This document shows, in pieces, positions 44,466 to 54,240 of a stretch of 64,000 nucleotides of DNA (the stretch's first letter is position 1; every line of letters starts with the position of its first letter). The notes beneath the pieces are model-generated. The model searched no databases and was not told the origin of the DNA. It saw nothing but the letters and a program-made list of their open reading frames with translations. Origin of the DNA: Corylus avellana (lineage: Eukaryota > Streptophyta > Magnoliopsida > Fagales > Betulaceae); assembly GCF_901000735.1 (NCBI RefSeq), contig NC_081545.1, forward strand, positions 7,431,540 through 7,495,539, in the 5' to 3' direction. The translations under genes and the position numbers were made by a program.

Positions 44466-44710
44466 AGAGTATACTGGTCTTCGAAGTCAAAACATGGCCT
44501 TCCAAAATCTGCATGCCAACAGTACTTGCTAGCCGCCTAGCCCCACATCACATGAATGAGATGTGCATCCAAGTACACTCCACATTGGAGTGAATGAATC
44601 CCACAATTTATTCTATGTGAATAAATCTGCATGTGTTGTGCAATAAATCATTAAATAATTAACACAACTAATTTATTCTATGTGAAATATATATGTCTAC
44701 AAGCAGAGAC

Positions 44711-44923
44711 GATTAAGAGTACGTTTGAGATTTCGTTTGAAAAATATAGTTTTTGGGTAAAAACTTCATTTTTAAGCTTTTGCCAAAAGTGCTTTTGACT
44801 TTTTGGACCCTCAAAAGCGCTTTTAATTTTTTTACTAAATGAATACTTTTTTCTTTAAACAGACTTTTTGAGTGTTAAAAGCACTTTTAAGCTCCTCAAA
44901 CGCAATCCCAAACAAACCCTAAG
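44711..44923. mobile_element. MITE-like inverted repeat
   Basis: The left end agagtacgtttgagatttcgtttga is roughly complementary to the right end tcctcaaacgcaatcccaaacaaaccct. Internal arms aaaagtgcttttgac and gttaaaagcacttttaa also pair. Length is about 210 bp. TSD is unclear. Confidence 0.45.
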
Positions 44924-45781
44924 AAAACATCTATTAATCAAACGTGGAGAAAGAATCTAAACGGGAACTTTTTTTTTTTTTTTTTAAACATATTCTCTAA
45001 CTATAACACACAAAATATAGCATGAGAAAATAAACTCTTCATATGCATGTGAGTTTAAGAGTGTGTTTGGCATTGCGATTTCGTAAATCAGAAGTACAAT
45101 TTTAAGCAAGCAAAATCATAGGGAATGAATTGTTTAGGAGTGCATTTTTAAATAATTGCGGTTTGAAAATGTAGAAAAAATTGCGTTTTAAAATTGCAGG
45201 CCAAGAGGTGCATGTGTGTTTAAAATACATGATTTTAAAGGCTAAACTACAATTTTAAAGGTTAAACTATAATTTTATCAAACGCTTATATTTACAAAAA
45301 TGCCCCAAGTTGACTTAGTCAGCGTGCATATATAGTATCAATTGTGGGCCTATGGCGTGACATGGGTGAGAAAGACATGAAAATGATCACTTTAGGCATT
45401 CAAATTCTAGTCTTCTAGAATAAGCAAGCTCGAATAATAAAATCAATTCAAATTTATTAGCATGAACCAAAACTAAAACTATATTTAATAGTTAAATATA
45501 TAATTTTAATTGAAATGACAAGCTAGCTGCCAAGTAAACGTCAAGGTCGTCTCCCTCTTTAATTTTTTCACTTTCTCAGAAGGAATACAGCAAAAACGTA
45601 AAAAATAAATAAAAATAAAAAGCTTTATAAATTATTGCTAAGTACACCATCTATATTATTATTAGTTACATACATCCCATATAAAATATCTAGGTTAAGA
45701 TCAATGAAGTCTGAATAGCCAGTTAAAATGTTTTGGAGTCTAACTAAAATGACTCGATCTTGTTGAAAATGATAATTATAA
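44924..45781. other. No gene recognised
   Basis: AT-rich. 45058-45285 begins gagtgtgtttggcattgcg, similar in style to the neighbouring MITE. A caaggtcgtc motif recurs at 45541-45551. Confidence 0.5.
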
Positions 45782-45799
45782 TTCTACAAGAAAAACCCT

Positions 45800-46740
45800 C
45801 ATTAGCGACCAAAAAAATAGCGGCGACACTAAAAGTCGCCGCTAATGACCCGTCATTGGCGGTGACTTTTAGGTCGCCGCAAATAGTGGCCACTAATGAT
45901 GAGTAAATAGTGGCGACTCTAAGCATCGCCGCTAATAACATGATAAAAAAAAATTAAAAAACAATTAGTGGCGACAGCGGCACAGCCGCTGATGAGGGGT
46001 CAATAGTGGCGATTATGGGGTCGCCACTATTGAGAAGAGAAAAAATAATGATAGTAATAATAATAATTAAAAAGGTCATCAGCAGCAACTTAATGTCGCC
46101 GCTATTTGGTCTAAAACAATAGCAACTCTAAAGGTCATCGCTGATGAGGGGTCAATAGCAGCGACTATGGGGTCGTCGCTATTAAGAAGAAAAAAATAAA
46201 AATAATTAATTAATTAATTAATTAAAAAGGTCATTAGCGGTGACATAATGTTGCCGCTATTTGGTCTAAAACAGTGGCAACCCGCGGCAACTCAAGGGTT
46301 GCCGCAGATGAGAAGAGAAAAATAAAAAACTAAAATTATTAAAAAAATTATTAAAAGCGACTTATTGTCGCTGCTATTTGGTCTAAAACAGCGATGACTC
46401 TAAAGGTCGCCACTGATGAGGGATTATTAGCAGCAACTATGGGGTTGCCGTTATTGAGAAGAAAAAAATTAAAAAAAAATCAAAATCAAAATCAAAAAGG
46501 TCATTAGCGGCGGCTCTAAGGGTTGCCCGAGGTCGCCGTTAATGAGGGGTCAATAGTGGCGACTATTGGGTCGCCGCTATTGAGAAGAGAAAAATAAAAA
46601 AATAATAATAATAATTAAAAAGGTCATTAGCAGTATTTGGTCTAAAATAGCGGCAACCTTTATGGGGTCACCGCTATTGACCCCTGAAAAATTAAAAAAG
46701 AAAACTAAATAAATAAATTTTGGGGTGATGCTATTGACCC
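45800..46740. repeat. Left subterminal repeat array (GGCGAC/GTCGCC)
   Basis: More than a dozen interspersed copies of TAGCGGCGAC and its complement GTCGCCGCTAAT, often paired across short A-rich spacers. Similar repeats occur at 48190-48330 and 49730-50065. In CACTA elements such arrays bind the transposase. Confidence 0.8.
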
Positions 46741-47336
46741 TACATATATAATAGAAAAAAGTTATTTCTCAAAAATTCACTTCCCATAATATGTCATTAT
46801 TTCTTTTATATTAATTATTGGTGAATTTTTTTTTTTCTATTTTCTATTCTTATTTCATATAAAAAATAAATATTTCTTTCTTTCTTTTAAATAATAGTGC
46901 ATTGGGTTGCTATTAAAATAAATTTTCCTATTAAATTAAAACGCTTAGAAAAATTAATTATTTTTATATTATTATTGAAGTTTTCTATTTCTTTTTCTTA
47001 TTTAAATGTTTGATCAATTATGATAAGAACATCTGATTGATCTTTGTGCATTAGTCATGATAAGAACATTTGATTGATCCTAGTGCATTAGTATAATTGA
47101 TCGTGATAGGATTGTAGGATTGATCCTAGTGAATTAGTGTGATTGATCATGATATGATCAAATGTTCGATCGAACATCCGATCGATACTAATGAATTAGT
47201 TCGATTGATCGTGATAGGATTAAATGTCCGATCGATCTTAGTGAATTAGTTAGATTGATCGAACATTCGATTGATTCTAATGAATTAGTTCGATTGATCG
47301 TGATAGGATCAAATGTTTGATCGATCAATCTAAGTA

Positions 47337-47995
47337 CATTAGTTTGATCGATCGTGATACAATTAAGTGATCGATACAGTTCTATCAAACAATTGAATGT
47401 TTGATTGAACATCTGATTACTCTTAGTGTATTATTCTGATCGCTCATGATAAGATCAATCGATCGATCATTAGTCCGATTGATTGTGATAATCTCAATCG
47501 ATCGATCAAAGTGCATTAGTTTGATCGATCGTAATACAATCAAATGATCGATCCAATTCAATCAAACAACTGAATTTTTGATCGAACATCAGATTATTCT
47601 TAATGTATTATTCTGATCCATCATGATAAGATCAATCGATCGATCATTAGTCCGATTGATCATGATAATCTCGATCGATCCAAGCACATTAGTTTGATCG
47701 ATAGTGATACAATCAAATGATCGATCCAATTCTATCAAACAATTGAATGTTTGATCGAACATTCGGTTACTCTTAGTGCATTATTCTTATTGATCATGAT
47801 AAGATCAATCGATCGATTATTAGTCCGATTGATCGTGATAATTTCAATTGATCGATCCAAATGCATTAGTTTGATCGATCATGATACAATCAAATGGTCA
47901 ATCCAGTTTGATCAAACAATTGAATGTTTGATCGAACATCCGATTATTCTTAGTGTATTATTTTGATTGATCATGATAAGATCAATCGTTAAAAT
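47337..47995 (+). repeat. GATC-rich tandem array, about 176-bp period
   Basis: Units begin cattagtttgatcgat at 47337, 47514, 47687 and 47864 (periods 177, 173 and 177). Each carries several GATCGATC palindromes. Looser, shorter repeats of gattgatcgtgatagg and aattagttcgattgat lie just upstream (47030-47336). No frame is conserved across units. Confidence 0.88.
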
Positions 47996-48334
47996 GTTAA
48001 ATATATATTATCTTAAAAATTTAAGCTATTAATTAATTATAAAAAAAATATCACATGAATTTTATTTTACCATAAAATGTCTTTTATACCCTTAGAATTG
48101 TTATAAAATTTCAAATTTACCATACATTTCAAATTAAAATTATTTTGAAAAAATTAAAGTAATTTTTTTTTTTAAAAAAGTTGCACATAGGTGAGGACAA
48201 TAGCGGCGACTTTTAGAAGTTGCCGCTGATTGAGCATTATTAAGTTGCCGTTATTGAGCCTCATTAGTGGAGACTTTTAAAAGTCCCTGCTGATTGAGCC
48301 TCATAAATATCGCTGCTAATTGAGTTGAAAATTT

Positions 48335-48900
48335 TTGTGTCAACCAGTGGCGTGGTTTCTGAAATTTTCAAACAAAAAATTTAAAAAACCGAATAAAGAA
48401 ACCAAAATCCCTCCAAAATTTCAGAAACAGTGTTTTTTCCCCAAACCCTCAAAAACACCAAAATCCCTCAAATTTTCCCCTCTCCCTCTCTCTCCCTCTC
48501 CGAGGATCCTAACACCCTCCTCGCACAGAGTCGCACTCACCTTCCTCATCACTGTCACTCTCGATCTCTCTGTCTCACTCAGTTCTCTCTCCCTCACTCT
48601 GCCGCACGTTTCTCTCTCTCTCCAGCGCATTCAGCTCTCTCCGGCAGCTCTGTCTCCGGCGCACCTCTCTCTGGTACGTACTCGATCTCTCTCCACTCTC
48701 CCTGAAACATTTCCCACCAAAAATTTTGGGGGGTGTTTTAAACTTATACCTAAAAGCTTAAATCTTTACCCCCTAGCAGGCCCTTCTCCCTCTCTCCCTC
48801 TCTCAAATCGTCTCTCTCGTTCTCTCTTCCTCTCTCCCTCTCTCAAATCTTAGTTCCCTCTCCCTCTCCCTCTCCCTCTCGATCTCTTTTTAGGTTTTAG
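48335..48900 (+). other. CT-rich interior of the CACTA element
   Basis: Long runs of ctctccctctc. A 172-codon frame (48335-48853) is made mostly of Ser, Leu, Pro and Thr, driven by composition. It resembles a captured 5' untranslated leader rather than a protein-coding exon. I recognise no domain. Confidence 0.5.
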
Positions 48901-49581
48901 TGCTTTTTGGAGTGGGTCGTTCACGGTGGTTCCGGTGATTGCAGAAGGTGGTTCACGGTGCTTTTTGGAGTGGAAAACTGATATTCAATTGCATATTTTT
49001 GAGCCCTTAGTTCGTCTAATTTTACATAGTTTTATTGTAAACATCATTAGAGATAAGAGTATGCAAATTAGTATATCACTGTTTCTCACTGTTTTTTGAT
49101 TGAGTGAATTTATGTGACTGCATATGCATATATTCATAATTTATGTGGTTTTTGTGAGTTTATATATTTTATTGATTTCCTTTTTCAGATATTTTGTGTC
49201 TTTGTTGTTCTTGTTACTCTGTTTTAACCAATTTTTATGGTGGGTATGATCTATGCCAGAAGGAGAAGGTCTCCAGGTTTTGGTTGAAGAAGATCTCAAA
49301 AAGCTCCACCCCTACTCAAGATGAGGTATCTAGTTCTTGGACTTTCTTTGATTTGTTATGCAATTCGTTGGACAGCTTAGGCTATTATTCCTTAAATTAC
49401 TGACCATGAATTTATTATTATTATTTTTTATTATTTTCCTTATTTTCTGTCCACCCGATCAAGATTTTTGTTAGTTTCATATCTGATTTTTGTTAGTTGG
49501 CTTCTTGTTTATTTTCGATTGTTGGATGGCTTCCTTTTGCATCTTTTTAAACTTTGTGGTGCTTTGTCCGAAGGAGAATGC
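48901..49581. other. Interior of the CACTA element, no gene recognised
   Basis: A short frame around 49250-49330 (CQKEKVSRFWLKK) looks exon-like and is preceded by tttttcag-type tracts, but it has no recognised similarity. Confidence 0.4.
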
Positions 49582-49681
49582 NNNNNNNNNNNNNNNNNNN
49601 NNNNNNNNNNNNNNNNNNNNNNNNNNNNNNNNNNNNNNNNNNNNNNNNNNNNNNNNNNNNNNNNNNNNNNNNNNNNNNNNN
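49582..49681. other. Assembly gap (100 N) inside the CACTA element
   Basis: Interrupts the interior before the right subterminal repeats. Confidence 0.99.
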
Positions 49682-50078
49682 AATTTGCTCATATCATTAG
49701 CTGCTATTGATTTTTTTAAACTTCTCATATCATTAGCGGCGACCTAGAGCTATTGATCTTTTTATTTTTTAATTTTCTTATCTCATTAGCAGCGACTTTG
49801 TGGTTGCCGCTAATGACATATCATTCGCCGCTAATTATAGCCCATTATGGGCGACTTGGTGGTCGCCGCTAATGACCCCTCATTAGCAGCGACCCACAGC
49901 CCATTTTAAACTATTTTGCGGCGACAAAAAAGTCATTAGCAGTGACAAGAAGTCGCCACTAATAAGGGGTCAGTAGCGGCAACCCTAAAAGTTGCCGCTA
50001 TTTAGCATTTGCGTCCGATTACTAGCGGCCGCTTTTACCTCATTAGCGTCGCCACTAATGACTTTTTTTTGTAGTTAA

Positions 50079-50477
50079 ATGAATCCATGGCTATATTTTT
50101 GGAAACGATGTCTGCGCCTTTTTTCTCCGACCTTAAACCGCTACCTATGAAAGGTTTTTAATTTTGAAATATAAACATCGTTGCATGGAAGAATAAATGC
50201 TTACTGTGTTTACTTAGCGCTACAAACAGATCGAGATGTTAATATGTATATATACACAAGGTTGGTGAACTAAGTTTTTATAAATTCATAAATAGAAAAT
50301 ATTCTATTACTTAATCAACTCAAATGATAATTGACTAATAATTAGTATGGATATTATATATAGATAAACCACAATAAACTACAAAATAACATAGGCGTCC
50401 GGATTTGCGGCTGACAAGGATTCTCGGGTTGGGCCCATCCGGATGGGTTGCAGACGAGTCATTCCGATCTACATCAT
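50079..50477. other. No gene recognised
   Basis: AT-rich spacer between the CACTA element and the duplicated spacer. A ccggatgggttgcag stretch near 50440 is GC-rich but unassigned. Confidence 0.5.
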
Positions 50478-51449
50478 ATTCCAAGTTTAATTAATTTTGT
50501 TTTCAATTAAATTTTGATTTGTTGTTGGGTTTGGATTTTTGAAAATCAGATTTCTTGATATTATTTGAAAAAAAAAAAAAAAAAAAAAAATTCCGAAAAA
50601 AAAAAAATTTTTGAAATTTTATTTTTATTTTTTTTAATAATTTTTTAAACTTTAGTAACGTAAAGTTTGACATGTTACTAAAGTCCCATTAGTGAGTTCT
50701 AATTTGTTAACCCGTAACACATTGTTAATGACACGTCACTAACGGGCCGTCAAAAAAAAAATTAATTTTTTTTGTAGTGGCCGAAGACAGCTGCAACTTG
50801 AAACAAGCATTCGCTGGCAGCCTGGCACAGTCCTGACTTTAATTTGATGGGTACTAATAATCATGATGACAATCATCAAAATACATATATAAAGCAAAAC
50901 ATAAGCAGAATGAAAGATGATCACAAGAATCAGATGAACCGTGGGAATTGTTTGAATGCTATACATAGCTTCAATGATCCATTAAATTTCAAATAGTTGG
51001 CGTCACATGCATGTTTAACTTCAATTCACATAAATCAATACAAGAACGAAGTTGTTCTGCTATTTTATTATTTTTAATTATATTTAATATATATAATATG
51101 TATAATAAACCGATTAGCAGTTATTAACCCATTTCGCCTACTCCCAAAACCATACTTGAGCAAAGTGATATGATTATTGATGATTAACGGTAAATAATCG
51201 TCCCGCTTGTATTATGTAAATCTAAAGTACACGTTCATGTGCATGTGCAGGACTCGGGCAAAAATCTTGTAGGATTACATTGCTGAGATTGTCACAATTA
51301 AGGATTTTTCGTAATTCTTAGTACAAAGAGCCAAAATGGGCTGCATGAACCTTAAGTAATAAAAATGGGCTGGAAATGGGCTGAGATGCAAAGATAAGAA
51401 TGGGCCACAGAAGTGGCTCGTATACTGATGACACCTTAGGCTAAAAGAA
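50478..51449 (+). repeat. Duplicated spacer, copy 1 (partner of 54241-56335)
   Basis: It begins ccaagtttaattaattttg and matches 54241 onward block for block: the A-run, actttagtaacgta, cactaacgggccgtcaaaaaaaaa, ttttttttgtagtgg, gcttgaaacaagcattcgctgg, and the gggctggaaatgggctgagatgc tract before the gap. The ttttttttgtagtg at 50766-50779 resembles a CACTA terminus. It lacks the 1-kb retroposon present in the other copy. Confidence 0.88.
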
Positions 51450-51549
51450 NNNNNNNNNNNNNNNNNNNNNNNNNNNNNNNNNNNNNNNNNNNNNNNNNNN
51501 NNNNNNNNNNNNNNNNNNNNNNNNNNNNNNNNNNNNNNNNNNNNNNNNN
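51450..51549. other. Assembly gap (100 N) in the spacer
   Basis: The sequence lost here corresponds roughly to 56330-57180 in the other unit. Confidence 0.99.
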
Positions 51550-51810
51550 TTGGAAATTTTGTATTTTATAAAAAATTAATATTTTAATGGTATAAGAAAA
51601 GATAATAAAAATTATAGTGGAATTTATTTAAATATAAAATAAAAAGTAGTTTTGCGTTTTAAATTTAAGGAAAATAAAAGAAAAACATGTAAATTCACGT
51701 AAACTATTATTCATGCACCCCCAGGCCATGCTTCACTCAAAAAACAAAGTGCTGCTCTTTTCAAAAGACCACTTTCATGTATTCTTTCTTTTGTCTGTTA
51801 TATTGACTGA

Positions 51811-52185
51811 TTGTTGAGGAAAATTTATGGGTTAGTTTGTATGGATGATTTTCAGTTATACCCACTTAATGATTTAGACAAAATCCTTAAAAACTTTGAG
51901 AGCTTAGATTGTAAACCGAAAAAGTTTTTCCACAGTATTTGGGTTGCTTCAAATTCGGTTTTCAATGATACCCATGAGATTACAGCTCCGTTTTTGGCTT
52001 ACCCACTGGTTAAATTGGTAGATGTTGAATCATTTATTGTTGGTTTATGCTGGATCTTTGTTTTATATAGCCGATTGGGGAGGAGTTGGGTCTTGGTATT
52101 CTCTGTATTGGCCGAAATTGGAACAAATTTGGGGTCTTTTGTTTTAGATTTCAATAATTTGCTCTTGATGGGTGGCATTTGCTAA
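51811..52185 (+). other. Conserved open frame in unit B, convergent with RLK B
   Basis: An open frame of about 124 codons (GLVCMDDFQLYPLNDLDKIL, HSIWVASNSVFNDTHEITAP, FVLYSRLGRSWVLVF) recurs in unit C (57542-57823, 93 codons). It recurs in broken form in unit A (about 125-400). I recognise no family. Differences between B and C are mostly amino-acid changing, which argues against purifying selection. It more likely belongs to a shared 3' flank or an old pseudogene. Confidence 0.3.
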
Positions 52186-52797
52186 AATTTCTGAAGGTTC
52201 TTGGCCGAATATCAGGGGCTGTGATTGATGAATTGTGAGTTGGGTAATTCCTTTTTGGACGGTTGGGCTAAATTTTCAGAGAGGTTAGAGCCCGTCTCAT
52301 GGGAAAGGGAAGATTCAAAAGGACAAGGGGTAGTGAGAGCATTTGCTGTAAATAGGGGATTGATCCAAAGATTTTAGTATATATAGTTCTTTTGCATGTA
52401 TTTTCTTTTGCATGTATTTGTTTATGGTTGGTTAATTTGTGTAGTAGCTGAGTGGTTGTTTGAGTGAGTCTTTCAAACTTGTTTCAATGTCTGGTTTCTG
52501 CATTTTTTTTTTTTTTTTTTCAGAAGATGTAAAGTGATATGGTTGAAAAAAAAAAAAAAAAAAAAAGCTGCTCATTAAAAAAAAAAAAAATCGTATTCCC
52601 ATTGTACTGTAAGCAAAGGAATGATAAACCCACGGTCCAAAATACTAGATGAGATTTTTCCGGTAAGCACCATATCTAAGAGCAGCTTGGTTTCTCCGCC
52701 AGAATTAATATCAAATGTTTGGTCCATTAATAGAACCTATGCAAGTGTAGAAAAGGACGAACTCACGAGAACATGCATTGGTATCATACATTATCGA

Positions 52798-54239
52798 TCA
52801 TCTTCCTCCTAAACTGTTGGTTAATTTTGGTTCACTAGAAGAACTAGCTCTGACAGGATGGTCTCTCCATGGAACAAATGCTGGCTGTTTTGGAGTTGGA
52901 ATTGTTGCAGCTTCACTAACAAGCATGACAACAACATTTGACATGTTGGGGCAAGCATTTGGGTCATCTTGTATGCATAAGAGTCCAACATTTACACACT
53001 TCACAAATTGATTTGCATTGCAAACTTCATGTAGAGCCGAGTCCATTAAATCCAACACGTGGTTTTCTACCCACAATCTCCACACCTAGGACAATTATAA
53101 AATTAGAATTGGAATGAAGCATAAAATGGCCGAAATAATAGTGATTATAAAAAATTAGACACACTTACATAAGCTATAAGGCTCATAGCAAGTTTTTATT
53201 GATAGCATCCAGTATTCTTTGTTCCGCTTATTATCTCAAGTAGAACTACACCAAAACTAAAAACATTGGATTTAACTGAGAAAACTACATATTCCAGAGA
53301 CATATAGTCACTGCAAAATAATATTTATCGGTGGATAAGATAGGCACTTGTATATTCTTTTTGTAAACAGAGTTGGGGAATTGAAAATTGTGCTACATTG
53401 TAATGTAAACTTACTGAGTTCCAACTACTTTAGTTGTGCTGGCCTCGGTTTCATTGCCTTCAATCGTCCTTGCCAAGCCAAAGTCAGATATTTTGGGGTT
53501 CATCTCCTCGTCTAAAAGAATGTTGCTGGTTTTCAAATCTCTATGGATGATCCTTAATCTGGAATCATGATGAAGATAAACAAGCCCACAAGCTATTCCT
53601 AAAATAATGTTGAAGCGCTTCTCCCAGTCCAAAGACACACTTAGCTTTTGATCTTGGAAGGTTTCCATTTGCCATTCAAGAGAACAATATTTTTAGCAAT
53701 AGTAATAAATGAGCTTTTACTCAAACAAGATATATATAATTTATGAACAACTGCAAGAGATTAGGAATTCAATTTAGAGGCGAACCAAATATAGATGAGT
53801 CTAAGCTTTTGTTGGGCATGTACTCATAGAGTAAAATCTTTTCATATCCTTTTGCGCAATATCCCTGAAGCCTAACAAGATTTCTATGTCGAAGTTTTGC
53901 AATCAACACCACCTCATTTTTAAATTCTTGTAAGCCTTGTCGTGAGATACATGAGAGCCTCTTTAAAGCAATTTGTTGACCTCTTGAAAATGTTCCCTGA
54001 GACACCATACTCACAATATTACCACTAACCAGAAACTAGTTTACATTAAGATTAAATTCCAACCAAAGTTGTTGAAATCACCTTGTAAACCGGCCCATAG
54101 CCCCCCTCTCCAAGCTTGTTTGCATCTGAGAAACTATTTGTAGCTGCGAGAATGCTTTCCAAATCAAAAAAGGGTACATCTATGTCTTTCTTATCTTCTT
54201 CTGTGAATTCACCCGAGTCTATCAAGTCTCGGGTGAATT
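52798..54239 (-). pseudogene. RLK B: lectin receptor kinase, 5'-truncated pseudogene
   Basis: Kinase exons on the minus strand: 54239-54083 (juxtamembrane end and the glycine loop [10 protein letters not shown]), 53996-53786 ([21 protein letters not shown]), 53652-53415 ([21 protein letters not shown]), 53316 to about 53167, and 53085-52798 ending NSLGGR. The exon at 53316-53167 carries a stop (GCYQ*KLA), a 3-codon deletion after EYV, SPEY changed to SLEY, and the Asp of SDVFSFG changed to Asn. All ectodomain and membrane exons are missing. The gene stops at the duplication junction 54239/54241, where the sequence folds back on itself. Confidence 0.88.
54206..54239. repeat. Perfect 12-bp hairpin at the B/C duplication junction
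   Basis: AATTCACCCGAG (54206-54217), a 10-base loop, then CTCGGGTGAATT (54228-54239). In RLK A the matching gene sequence continues past the loop (tctatcaagtctttgacatg, 3826-3839) without a second arm. The right arm is therefore not ancestral gene sequence but a copied-back complement. Confidence 0.9.
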
Positions 54240-54240
54240 T

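Larger units (their letters stand above)
45782..50075. mobile_element. CACTA (En/Spm)-type transposon, non-autonomous, with degraded ends
   Basis: The left end is TTCTACAAGAAAAA (CACTACAAGAAAA with the first two bases changed). The right end is TTTTTTTTGTAGT, the complement of ACTACAAAAAAAA. A 3-bp TAA flanks both ends (45779-45781 and 50076-50078). Both termini carry dense subterminal repeats of GGCGAC/GTCGCCGCTAATGA. This is the CACTA organisation of short TIRs, 3-bp TSD and subterminal arrays. The interior has a GATC-rich tandem array, a CT-rich stretch and a gap. No transposase motif is recognised. Confidence 0.75.

Noticed and set aside
47030..47995. Regularly spaced repeats resembling a CRISPR array
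   Set aside because: A eukaryotic context, long diverged units and no unique spacers; it is a tandem array.
48335..48853. 172-codon frame
   Set aside because: Driven by ctctccctctc composition; Ser/Leu/Pro-rich with no domain and no conservation evidence.
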